A DNA stretch of 10,922 bases from contig NAVB01001427.1 of assembly GCA_002179805.1 (NCBI GenBank), positions 1-10,922 of the forward strand, written 5' to 3'. The notes under the pieces were generated by a model. That model ran no database searches, was not told the DNA's origin, and saw nothing but the letters and a program-made list of their open reading frames with translations. This stretch comes from Acanthamoeba lenticulata. Lineage: Eukaryota > Discosea > Longamoebia > Acanthamoebidae. Numbering within the stretch: the first letter of the stretch is position 1; each line of letters opens with the position of its first letter. Below are positions 1-8,624 of this stretch, piece by piece. The translations under genes were made by a program, and so were the position numbers.

Positions 1-3000
1 TTGTCGCGGTCGATGGGGGCGAGGGGCAGGAGGCCCAGGTGGTAGAGGCTGAGAGTGCCGGCAGAGGTCACCATCGCGGCGCACGTGCCGTTGGGCGACA
101 GGCAAAAGGACAGCGGGATCTCTGGCTGGGCCGCCGCGTCGTCCTTGGCGTCGAGCGGGAGGCCGTCGTCCCGCCCAGCGGCCGACCGCGTACCGGCGCG
201 CTCCAGCGACCGGGAGAGCGCACGGGCGGCGTGGCGAAGCAGGTCCTCTCCGCTCCTCCGCAGCTTGGGCACCTCGGCTGAGCTCCCGTCGCTGTTCCCC
301 CGCTCGGCCCCGTTCGACGGCTGGGCCAGGTCCTCCCGCTTGGATCGCTTCACTGTTCGGTTCCCTCCATCAGCGAAGAGAGAGAGAGAGAGAGAGAGCA
401 GGAGGGGCCAGCAGTCGCGTACGAGGCGGCGGAGATGAGGCCGATGACTGGTGGGCGGTCTGTCGCGGCATCGTATGCAGCACCTGCAGCGTCGTGCTGT
501 ATGCATGCGTTCGTATGCATGTGTTCGTGTGTTTGTGCATGCGCGTGCCGCTCAAGTCAGGGCTTGGCCCTCCGCAAAGCAGGTGCGCCGCCCAGGACGA
601 CGGCCACGAGGAAGAGGAAGAGGAGGTGCGGACCTGTCGCGGATCTCGAGCGAGCCGTCGAGGTAGCCCACGAACACGAGGCCCGGCGTGTGGTGGAGGG
701 CCGTCACGAACGAGCCTTCGGCGTAGGCCGCCGCTTCTTCGCCAGACGGGGCGTCGTCCTGGGTGGCGCCCCCCGGGTGGGCCACGACCTCGGTGTACTG
801 CCAGCCGGTCGCCGTCTGCGCGCCGTCGCACAAACCGAAACCAGTGTGGGCAGCTCAACAACGGAGGAAGGGGGCAAGAGAGCGACGGCAAGAGCGTGGA
901 AGAGAGGGGGGGCTCTCTCAGAGAGCCACGGGCGGGGGGGGGGCGCACGGGCAGGGAAGCAGAAGCCGAGGGCGTGAACGATGTGGGCGTGACCGGCGGC
1001 GGAGTCGCGATTTGCGCCGCGGGCGAGGACGAGGGTGACGAGGTCGAGGTCGAAGCCGAAGCCGAGATTTCGGCCCAGGCCGAGCTGAGAGGAGCCGCCG
1101 ACGATTTGTATTCCCACCGCGCCAGCACCGACTTGGCGCCGCGATACCGCATGTCTGCACACAAGCACGCGCACGCGCGCACGCGCGCACACACAGAAGA
1201 ACGCCGGTGCGCACGGGAAGGGTGAGGCCGTGCGGTGTGCAGCCAACATTGGAGGGAAGCGGGGGACCGTGTTGGCAGCCGTACCGGAGGAGACGGTGAG
1301 GATGGCTTTGCCGTTGGAGGCCGGGTCAAAGGCCAGGTGGGTGAGCACCGTCGGCTGGGGCACCGCCGCCCCGGCGCTCAGCGGGACCACCTCGAGAGGG
1401 TTGAGTGGGATCGAGGAGATGAGGCGCGACGTGCAGGCTGCCGGGAGGTGGGCCAGTCAGAGCGCCGACACGGCAGCGAAGCGGTTCACGAGGAATCTCA
1501 AGAATGCATCTCAAGAATGAGGGGAGAGGGAGGGGGAGGGGGACAGAAAGCAGCGTACAGCCCTTGGTTAGGTCGATGCCCAGCTCAAAGAGGCAGATGG
1601 CGGGGCCGGCGTGGGCGAAGCTGCCCGCCGCCGCGATGACGACGGCGCCGACGGAATTGCGGGCGATGTCGACATGCGTGATGGTGAAGTCAGCCCCGTG
1701 CAGGCGGCCCGGCAGGTTGACCACGCCCCACCGGTCCTCGAACATCCTCTTGTAAAACACGTGCACCTGTTGCAAACGTTAAAGTATTGAGTGTGCTCAT
1801 TACATTTTACCCCCGTGACGCACAATCGGACGAGGCGAAGTGTTGCACTGCAACCGGCTACAAGCGAGGGTGGTACGTACGGCGCCCGCGGCAGAGATGT
1901 GAAGGAAGCAGGGGATGCCGGCCGGCGCCAACGCACGGTCGAGGGGCACCTGCTGCGAGTTGCGCGGGAGCGCGCCTGCTCGCCGGTCGGTGAGGCCCGA
2001 GCCCATGATGACGGCGATGGCGACGATGGATGAGAATGCGCGCAGCAACGCGAGATGGAGAAGAGAGAAGAAGGGGGAGAGGCGTCAAGTACTGCGTTCG
2101 GCCAAAAACTTGTCCTCGAGGTTGCGCGGCGGAACGGCCAAGGAGGGCGTCGTGGCGGTGGTGGACGGCGTGTGGAGCGTGTACTGCACATCATCATCAT
2201 CATCGTCATGAAGACAGGCGCAACGCACGTGAGATCGCAGAACAACGGAGAGCGAGGAGGCAAGCGCGGAACCTTGGGGTCGGCGTTGAGCCACTTGAGG
2301 CCGACTGTGCCCTCCGAGTCGAGGACCTTGATGGGCTTCTTGACGCGCGAGGAGGACTCGTCCTCGCCCCACTCGGACACGCTGTCGCGCATCTCCCAGA
2401 TGCAGATCTTCTCGTGGTCGGCCGACAGCAGCAGCGGTCCGCCCAGCGTGACGGGTGCCCACTCGAGGAAGCGGATGGCCCACTTGTGCGGCGTCACGAT
2501 CGCCGTGCGTTCCTCCAGCACGTTGGCGCTCCCGATGTACAGCTTCTGCCGCACCGACCCGCTCAGCGTCGGGCTAGTGGTGCACCACCGCCACCACGCG
2601 CGTGATCACGAGTAAGACGCATGGCCTGGTGAGGGCGCGCCGGAGGGCGGGCAGAAGGCTGCGCCGTGGTGGCGATGGTGGTGAAAGAGGGGAGGGCGTG
2701 CGCAGAGTCGTGCGACTGGAGATGGGCATCGGCCGCGGCAAAGGCAACGAGGTTGTCCGCCGACCAGGCCACGCATCTGGCCACCAGAAGCAAGTGAGCA
2801 CTACTTGGTCAGCATGCAGAGTGCAAGAGCCTAACATCCATCAAAGGGCCGTGAAGAGTGGGAAACCAGCAGTTGCTGTGAAGTACCGGTAGGCGGGGAA
2901 CTGGAAGAACTCTGAACAAATTTGATCAGTTGAGATCTTATTGTTGCTAGCAGCTCCTCGGTCCCCGTGGCCCAGATGATGAACACGACACACCTCCTGC

Positions 3001-3002
3001 AT
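1..3002 (-). CDS. MED16: Mediator complex subunit 16-like WD40 protein, partial (C-terminus beyond left edge)
   Basis: Exons on the minus strand: 3002-2887, 2776-2717, 2573-2273, 2183-2093, 1975-1881, 1766-1559, 1437-1285, 1154-994, 815-634, 496-423, 352-<1. All ten junctions keep phase, giving about 597 residues; animal MED16 has nearly 880. MED16 belongs to the Mediator tail, which links transcription factors to RNA polymerase II in the nucleus. Visible support, in the order of the family: CVAWSADNLVAF (about 40-51), a propeller-blade core LLLSADHEKICIWEMRD, FLHISAAGAVHVFYK across the 1881/1766 junction, HLAFDPASNGKAILTVSS, LVFVGYLDGSLEIRD, and a basic cluster KRSKR (482-486) where animal MED16 also has a basic patch. 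The start at 3002 gives a short N-terminus ending CSEFFQFPAYR before the first blade. The exon ending at 994 could instead end at 949 in the same phase, adding 15 Ser/Thr/Pro-rich residues. The alternative call is an unassigned WD40 protein. The helical C-terminal domain is not in view. Confidence 0.72.
377..398. repeat. (AG)11 microsatellite, polypyrimidine tract of the last MED16 intron seen
   Basis: The plus strand reads AG eleven times. On the coding (minus) strand this is a CT run that ends about 22 bases before the acceptor of the 422-353 intron, so it probably serves as that intron's polypyrimidine tract. Confidence 0.85.
1165..1195. repeat. Alternating purine-pyrimidine tract (CG/CA) in a MED16 intron
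   Basis: For 31 bases purines and pyrimidines alternate strictly, mostly as GC and AC steps, directly beside the acceptor of the 1284-1155 intron. Tracts of this kind can adopt left-handed Z-DNA; whether this one does is inference. Confidence 0.8.
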
Positions 3003-3132
3003 CGTGTGCCAAACACAAATTGTTTTATTTTTTCCAATTTCTTTGCTGCTTTCCTCCAACTGCAGGAAAATACTGAATAAAAGGAATTTAGCGCCAATGC
3101 CTGGCGTTATTGCGTTGTGCGCCCAAAGGAAG
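3003..3132. promoter_or_regulatory. Shared head-to-head promoter region of MED16 and the METTL21-like gene
   Basis: Only 130 bp separate the two start codons. Unlike the coding DNA around it, the segment 3018-3060 is rich in A and T. On the plus strand AATAAAAGG at 3076-3084 is a weak TATA-like element. If it works as one, transcription would begin near 3105-3113, which favours the methyltransferase start at 3133 over the in-frame ATG at 3097. On the minus strand AAATAAAAC lies about 25 bases upstream of the MED16 ATG. No element is proven. Confidence 0.5.
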
Positions 3133-4744
3133 ATGGACGTGCCGCCCGCAGACACTCCTCTTCAAGATGCAGCCAACCCTCCGGAGTCCGGTACGTTCTC
3201 CTTACTGTCAAACAAGAGTCATAGTGTGAGCGCTCCACCGTGCTGCTACGCGTTGCTGAGCTTATAGCAACACGTGTCTGCCACACAGAAGAGGGCGTAA
3301 GGCTCGAAGAGCTGACCATCGAGAGTCCCAAGCAACTGACGTGGCGACGAAACAAGCGTTCCGACAAGGAGCGATACGAAGATGACTTCTTCTTCGAGAT
3401 CAACGGCAAACAGATGACCATTAATCAGGTGCGCGTGCAAAAGACTTTCTGTCGTGCGTGTTGTGCATGTCAGCATGCTGACGGTGTGTTGCCGGATACA
3501 ACGGAACGCCCCCAGGACGTGGCCAACGAACTCGACACGGTGGGACTCACCGTCTGGGACTCGGTACTGCGCACTTGCGTGTGTGTGTGTGTGTGTGTCG
3601 AAACTGACAGATACTGAGCGCCTTGCAGAGCTTGGTGATGATGAAGTACTTGGAGAAGCTGCACAAGTTGGGCCAATTCGGTCCTGGTACTGGACACCCT
3701 CTTGGACCTTTATAGAGATATGTAGATCTGGGGTTTCCTCTCTTGGCTCTCTCCTCACACAAGCCCGTTGCGCCAGGAACGACGGTGCTCGAGCTGGGCA
3801 GCGGCTGCGCGCCCGTCGGCGTCGCCGCAGGCATGCTCGGTACTTTACTTGCCTGACGCCACCTTGCGCTCGCAAAGAGTTGGTGGGCTCAACAACAATC
3901 ACAACAACACGCATACACCAACACACGGCATGCCCACCCACACTCACAGGCGCACGTGTGATCGCGACGGACGTGGAGTGGATCTTGGTGTTCACCAAAC
4001 GCAACTCGGAGCTCAATCGGAAGATCATCGAGGAGGGCGGCGGCTCTATCGAGTGTCGGCCCTTGTATTGGTACGGGAGCCGCCTTCACCAGCCTGCCCA
4101 TCACTACCGGCAACCGGGGTCGGCTGAATTTGGAGCGTTGTGGGGGGGGGGGATTTCCACCGGAGACAACAGGGGCAACGAGGCGCACATGGAGGGGCTG
4201 CCCCGTTTCGACTACATCCTGGCGGCCGACTGCATCTATCGGGAGAAACAGGTACCACTTGCTGCTCCGTGCGCGCGTGTGCCGTCCTCTCGACAGCGGC
4301 TGGCGATTGTGTGTTGTTGTTGTTGTGGTGGTGGTGGGGGTGGTCCTGACCATGTCCACGTTCTCTTTTTTGTCCCCCCCCCCCAACAGGTGGTGCTCCT
4401 CTTGAAGACAATGCACCACCTCGCTGATGAGAAGACGCGGATATTGGTCGGGTACGAGCAGCACAATCCAGAGTCGGCCCACGCTTTCTACTCGAAAGTC
4501 AACCAGTACTTCAAAACCGAGAGTGTACGCTTTCTCGGCTTTCGCTCTTCGAGCTGCACCATGGGCGCCGATGCTGACCAACCACCTCGCCCAGATTCCG
4601 TTGAGCCAGCACGATGCTCACTACCAGCACCCTAAGATCAAGCTTCTCTGGCTGATCAAGAAGGAGTTCACTCCACCTCCAACTGCCTCGGAGGATACTA
4701 ACTGGGTCTCTGCAACGGCGACCAAGAAGACGGCGCAGGAGTAG
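3133..4744 (+). CDS. METTL21-family protein methyltransferase (seven-beta-strand, SAM-dependent)
   Basis: Exons: 3133-3190, 3289-3428, 3474-3563, 3629-3686, 3777-3839, 3950-4070, 4173-4251, 4390-4524, 4595-4744; 297 residues, phase kept at every junction. Visible motifs: TVWDSSLVMMKYLE (92-105), as METTL21 enzymes have before the Rossmann fold; SAM-binding motif I ELGSGCAPVG (121-130); acidic residues at the end of the next strand, IATDVE (141-146); LYWGN (175-179) formed exactly at a splice junction; and FDYILAADCIY (189-199), whose DCIY is the D-x-x-Y signature of lysine methyltransferases of this group. Known family members methylate lysines of translation factors and chaperones (Hsp70, VCP, eEF1A) in the cytosol; which substrate this one uses cannot be read from the sequence. 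The N-terminal 60 residues are acidic and unassigned. An upstream in-frame ATG at 3097 would add 12 residues. Confidence 0.83.
3579..3598. repeat. (GT)10 microsatellite in intron 3 of the METTL21-like gene
   Basis: Ten GT units fill the middle of the 65-bp intron 3564-3628. Such tracts change length easily, so this could serve as a polymorphic marker between isolates. Confidence 0.9.
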
Positions 4745-4916
4745 TGGGCGGGAGGCTGGCCTTTGCGCTTCTGGAATTTTTCTCGGTTTGGCTTCTTGGC
4801 CGGAACGAAGGAAAGAGGCCTTTTTTATGGTTTGTTGCTTGTCGTCATCCATCAGTTCGTGAGTTGAGTCGCGACCCCCCTCCTCTTCCGTTCGACACCA
4901 GACCACACAATTCATC
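4745..4916 (+). promoter_or_regulatory. Intergenic: METTL21-like 3' end and ThrRS promoter/5' leader
   Basis: These 172 bp must hold both the end of the upstream transcript and the start of the synthetase transcript. T-rich stretches occur near 4780 and 4823. The last 40 bases before the ATG are C- and T-rich. No canonical AATAAA and no clear TATA box are visible. The start context (CATCATGG) is favourable, with G at +4. Confidence 0.4.
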
Positions 4917-7470
4917 ATGGAAGCCCCTTCCCAACCCGAGCAACAAGTCCAGGCCACAGAGCCCAAGGCTGCCCCCGCCGCGAAGGGAAACAAAAAGGAG
5001 AAGGCGCAGGCTGCTCCTAAGATCGAAGAGCCTGAATGGATCCAGCATCGTATCGCTCTTTGGGACGAAATCAAGAAGCAGCAGGCCTCCGCTGATGGTA
5101 GGCATCAGACCCCTTTTTCTTGCTCTGCCGACTTAATTTGTTCCCTTCCATTTAAATTGCGCTTGATGAGCGATTCACAGTCTCTCTTGTGTTGACTTTG
5201 CAGGCGAGGGTCAAACCATCAAGATTACTCTTCCTGATGCCCGTGTAGTTGACGCTGTGGCTGGCAAGACCACGCCTCTGGACATCGCTGCCAGCATCTC
5301 CAAGAAGCTGCGCGATGAGACTGTGGCGGCCAAGGTGAATGGCCAACTCGTCGATGCCTGGCGCCCGTTGGAGCACGACGGAACTCTCGAGCTTTTGAAC
5401 GTTGAAAGCGATGAGGGCAGGCGCGTGTTCTGGCATTCGAGCGCTCACATTCTGGGTCAGGCGCTTGAGCGCAAGTACGGCATTAAGCTGTGTGTGGGCC
5501 CGCCCGCGAAGGAGGGCGACAAGTACCACTTCTTCTACGAGGGCCGCATGCCCTCCGAAGAGCTCAAGGTGTCGAAGGATGATTTCAAGGAGATCAACAA
5601 GCTCATCGCTCAGATCATCCGCGAGAAGCAGCGCTTCGAGCGTCTGACGGTGCCCAAGGAGACGGCCCTGGAGATGTTCAAGCACAACCCCTACAAGTCG
5701 CACATGCTGAGCACCAAGGTCCCCGACGGCGGCAGCTGCACGGTGTACCGCTGCGGCAACCTCATCGACCCGTGCAAGGGCCCGCACGTGCCCAACACGG
5801 GCTTCGTCAAGATGCTCGAGGTGGTGGACAACTCGTCGTCCTACTGGCAGGCCAACAAGGACAACGACAGCCTCCAGCGCGTGTACGGTATCGCCTTCCG
5901 CTCCAAGGAAGAGATCGAGATCTACAAGCAGTACCTCGCCGAGGCCGAGAAGCGCAACCACCAGAACCTGGGCAAGGCGCAGGAGCTCTTCTTCTTCCAC
6001 CCGCTGAGCCCGGGCTCGTGCTTCTGGCTGCCGCACGGCGCGCGCGTCTACAACCGCCTCATCGATTTCATCCGCACTGAGTACCGCAAGCGCGGCTTCG
6101 ACGAGGTCATCACCCCCAACGTCTACAACGCCGACCTCTGGAGGACCTCCGGCCACTGGCAGAACTACAGCGAGAACATGTTTGCCTTTGAGTGCGAGGG
6201 CCACCAGTTCGCCATGAAGCCCATGAACTGCCCCGGCCACTGCCTCATGTTCAAGCACCGCACCCGCTCCTACCGCGAGTTGCCCCTCCGCTTCGCCGAC
6301 TTTGGCGTCCTCCACCGCAACGAGCTTTCCGGCGCCCTCACTGGCCTCACTCGCGTCCGCCGGTAATTCCCCCTCGGCCATCTCCTTTTTTATTATTATT
6401 ACTTTTATTATTATTATTATTTTGCTCTAGTTTAGTTGTACTGCGTGCTTAATGGGTCCTCCCTCTTCTTGGGGGGGGTGAACCGCGCAGGTTCCAGCAG
6501 GACGATGCCCACATCTTCTGCACGACCAACCAGATCGAGCAGGAGGTGTTCTCGTGCCTCGAGTTCCTGCAGCACGTGTACGGCATCTTCGGATTCGAGT
6601 TCTCGCTGGAGCTCTCCACGCGCCCGGAGAAGTTCCTCGGTGAGATCACCACCTGGGACAATGCCGAGAACCAGCTCAAGCTCGTGCTCGACAAGTTTGG
6701 CCGCCCGTGGAAGCTCAACCCTGGCGATGGTGCCCACCTGCTCTTCTTGGTGTCGCAGTTGCGCTTGTTGCTGTGTGTTGTGCGATTGTGCTCATCGATG
6801 GCGGTGACGCGATGTGTGGGCAAACGCAGGCGCGTTCTATGGCCCCAAGATCGACATCAAGATCAAGGACGCCCTGAAGAGGTCGCACCAGTGCGCCACC
6901 ATCCAGCTGGACTTCCAGCTCCCGATTCGCTTCGAGCTCGAGTTCATGTCCGGCGAGAAGGAGGGCGAGCTCGCGCGTCCGGTGATCATTCACCGTGCCA
7001 TCCTTGGCTCTGTGGAGAGGATGACGGCCATCCTGATCGAGCACACGGCCGGCAAGTGGCCCTTCTGGCTCTCGCCCCGCCAGGTACGCGCCTTTTCCGG
7101 TTGGGTGTGTTCTTGTGTGTGTGTGTGTGTACACCCAAACACGCCCTTACGCTTGGCGTTTCTCCTCCTCGCGCAGGTGGTGGTGATCCCCGTCTCCAAC
7201 GATGCCGCTCAGTACGATTACGTGGAGAAGGTGAGGCAGCGCTTGCACAACGAGGGCTTCTACGCTGACAGCGAGCTGTCGGACAAGAAGCTTGACAAGA
7301 AGATCCGCGAGTCTCAGCTGGCCCAGTACAACTACATCCTCGTGTGCGGCAAGGAGGAGATCGATACCAACACGGTGAACGTGAGGACGAGGGACAACGT
7401 GAGGCACGGCACCATCTCGCTCGACGACCTCGTCGCTAAGCTCCACGGCCACGTCGCCAAGCATGAGTAA
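4917..7470 (+). CDS. Threonyl-tRNA synthetase, cytosolic type
   Basis: Exons: 4917-5097, 5204-6362, 6491-6729, 6830-7083, 7177-7470; 708 residues, the normal eukaryotic length. It joins threonine to tRNA-Thr using ATP. Domain order: a Lys/Ala/Gln-rich N-terminal extension (1-60) without the look of a mitochondrial presequence; TGS domain (about 63-124); editing domain with HSSAH (H138, H142) and CKGPH (C251, H255), the residues that hydrolyse mischarged Ser-tRNA-Thr; class II catalytic core with motif 2 [12 protein letters not shown] (431-442), zinc ligands by homology C403, H454 and H581, and motif 3 ILGSVERM ending near R590; anticodon-binding domain from 612. All key residues are present, so the enzyme should charge and proofread. 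The intron at 6363 splits the codon of R447 inside motif 2. No nearby second copy for mitochondria is seen; dual use cannot be judged here. Confidence 0.97.
6389..6423. repeat. TTA/ATT trinucleotide-rich tract in ThrRS intron 2
   Basis: An almost pure T/A tract of TTA units, broken once by ACTTT, lies at the 5' side of intron 6363-6490. It contrasts sharply with the GC-rich exons on both sides. Confidence 0.85.
7114..7134. repeat. (TG)n-TACAC alternating tract in ThrRS intron 4
   Basis: Nine TG units run into TACAC in the middle of intron 7084-7176, giving 21 bases of alternating purine and pyrimidine. Confidence 0.85.
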
Positions 7471-7689
7471 AGCATGGGCGTGCCATTGCGATTGCCCAAG
7501 ACAGCACCTTGATCAATCACTTTTGTTGGCTCTCGCAAGAATAAACACACAAGCAACAACTCCTCATTTTTTTCCTTCGCCGTGACTTCGAGCCTTTCCT
7601 CCACAGACAATTGAAAGGGCATCTGGAGGGCATCATGTGCATTGTTTTTTGAATTTGTTGGAAGCAGAACACACCAGCAGACAGAACAT
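7471..7689. other. Convergent 3' intergenic region between ThrRS and RPL13A
   Basis: These 219 bp lie between two facing stop codons and must end both transcripts. The plus strand has a canonical AATAAA (listed separately). On the minus strand, downstream of RPL13A, A-rich sequence (CAAAAAACAATG) occurs about 45 bases past the stop but no exact AATAAA. No further gene is seen. Confidence 0.6.
7540..7545 (+). terminator. AATAAA polyadenylation signal for ThrRS
   Basis: An exact AATAAA stands 70 bases past the ThrRS stop codon, followed by A/C-rich and then T-rich sequence. Position and motif fit a cleavage and polyadenylation signal; use is inferred. Confidence 0.55.
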
Positions 7690-8449
7690 CTAGTAGCCAT
7701 AAGCAGCGAGGGTCTCGAGGACAGGCTTGAGCTGCTCGGTACGGTTGGCGAGAGCCTTGGTCTGGAGGCGGGCGAGGGCCTTCTTCCTCTCGTAGTAGGC
7801 GGCAGACCTCACCTTCCTCTTCTCCTCGAGCTTCTTCACGGTGGCGGCGTGCTTCCAGCCAACCTCCTCCGAGAGACGGCCAATAACAGTGAAGGCACGG
7901 CCGGGCTTGAGGCGCAGCACGCGGAGGGCAGCGGGGCACACCATCCTCTTCATCGTGTTGTACGGCGGGGGGACACCCTCGAAGACCTTGAGGCGACCAA
8001 GGGCCTCAGCACCACGAGCGGTCTTGTGGGCAACCATGCCCCTGACGGTCCTCCAGAAGATCTTCGACGGGGCTCTGTAGTGGTAGGGACCATGGGTAGG
8101 CCTGACGTTCGAGCACTTCTTCAGGAAAGACAGATACTTGACTGTACATCACCAACATCCCCCCCAGGATGAGAATGGCCTCCTCTAGCTCAACAAATTG
8201 TTTTGAGCAGGGAAAGCGTACGCTTGTTGCGGAAGAACGAGCCAGAGACGTTGATCTCCTCGCAGCGGACAACGACCTGTACAATAAAGATTATTATTAG
8301 ATTTGAGTTGGTCACCGGAAGGATGGGGGGATGGATCGTACGATGCGCTGGCCGTTGACGAGCTGCTTGGCGACGATGGAGGCCAGGCGACCGAGGAGGT
8401 GGCCGCGACCATCAATGACGAGGTGGTGGTAGTGCTTGTGGTCCGACAT
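7690..8449 (-). CDS. RPL13A: Large-subunit ribosomal protein uL13 (L13a)
   Basis: Exons on the minus strand: 8449-8342, 8276-8222, 8141-7690; 204 residues, against about 203 in animals. It is a structural protein of the 60S ribosomal subunit. Recognisable blocks in order: [20 protein letters not shown] near the N-terminus; [18 protein letters not shown] (37-54); KYLSFLKK, then [19 protein letters not shown] with [18 protein letters not shown]; and the basic [19 protein letters not shown]. Both introns remove cleanly: the first in phase 0 between QRI and VVV, the second splitting the codon of L55. The ATG at 8449 begins MSDHKHYHH, a normal start for the family. It faces kaptin across a 175-bp shared promoter, and its leader carries a pyrimidine tract (8476-8461). 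No defects are visible. Confidence 0.97.
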
Positions 8450-8624
8450 GACGATACCTCAGAAAGAGAAAGAGGACGATACGGCCGGGCGGGGAGCCTC
8501 TTGATAGGGGATGGAGAGAAAGAAAGAAGGAAAAAAGCTGTCCCTGCCATCAAACTTGTATTTTTGGCGGATTCAGGGAGCGGGATTTATCCTGGTTCGG
8601 CGTTCAAAAAGAAATAACAACAAG
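8450..8624. promoter_or_regulatory. Shared head-to-head promoter region of RPL13A and kaptin
   Basis: These 175 bp hold the promoters and leaders of both genes. Read toward RPL13A (minus), two uninterrupted pyrimidine runs occur: 8537-8513 (25 bases) and 8476-8461 (16 bases, the latter only 11 bases before the ATG). Toward kaptin the last 20 bases before the ATG are A-rich. A weak TATA-like AAATACAAG lies on the minus strand near 8566-8558. The elements are seen; their use is inferred. Confidence 0.5.
8461..8476 (-). promoter_or_regulatory. TOP-like pyrimidine tract upstream of the RPL13A start codon
   Basis: Sixteen consecutive pyrimidines (TCCTCTTTCTCTTTCT on the minus strand) end 11 bases before the ATG. 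Animal ribosomal-protein mRNAs begin with C followed by 4-15 pyrimidines (5' TOP), which gives growth-dependent translation. Whether this transcript starts inside the tract is not known. Confidence 0.35.

Noticed and set aside
494..1225. A 243-codon open frame on the plus strand
   Set aside because: It is Arg/Gly-rich, has no motif, and lies antisense to MED16 exons whose phases and homology agree.
370..1329. A 319-codon open frame on the minus strand
   Set aside because: It crosses several MED16 introns and exons in different frames; only the short part at 994-1154 is a real exon. The rest is Pro/Ser/Arg low complexity from GC-rich introns.
2189..2206. Asp-rich run coded by CAT/ATG triplets on the minus strand
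   Set aside because: It lies in the MED16 intron 2272-2184, just before the acceptor, and is a simple repeat rather than a protein acidic patch.
3097..3132. Upstream in-frame ATG for the methyltransferase
   Set aside because: It lies only 12 bases past the TATA-like element, so the transcript would probably start after it; kept as an alternative only.
3246..4028. A 260-codon minus-strand frame opposite the methyltransferase gene
   Set aside because: It is antisense to five exons with clear methyltransferase motifs and contains translated simple repeats (Thr-His runs).
4141..4152. Homopolymer G run (and C run near 4375-4384) as possible frameshift or assembly errors
   Set aside because: Both lie inside introns of the methyltransferase gene, so a length error would not change the protein.
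3454..4635. A 393-codon plus-strand frame read as one continuous protein
   Set aside because: It starts out of frame with the methyltransferase (3454-3949) and merges with it only because introns at 4071 and 4252 have no stops. Removing them restores family motifs.
5152..6381. A 409-codon open frame on the minus strand opposite ThrRS exon 2
   Set aside because: Its residues are dominated by Val, Leu, Ala, Glu and Gly, as expected from the complement of GC3-rich codons, and it shows no family motif. The plus strand is unmistakable ThrRS.
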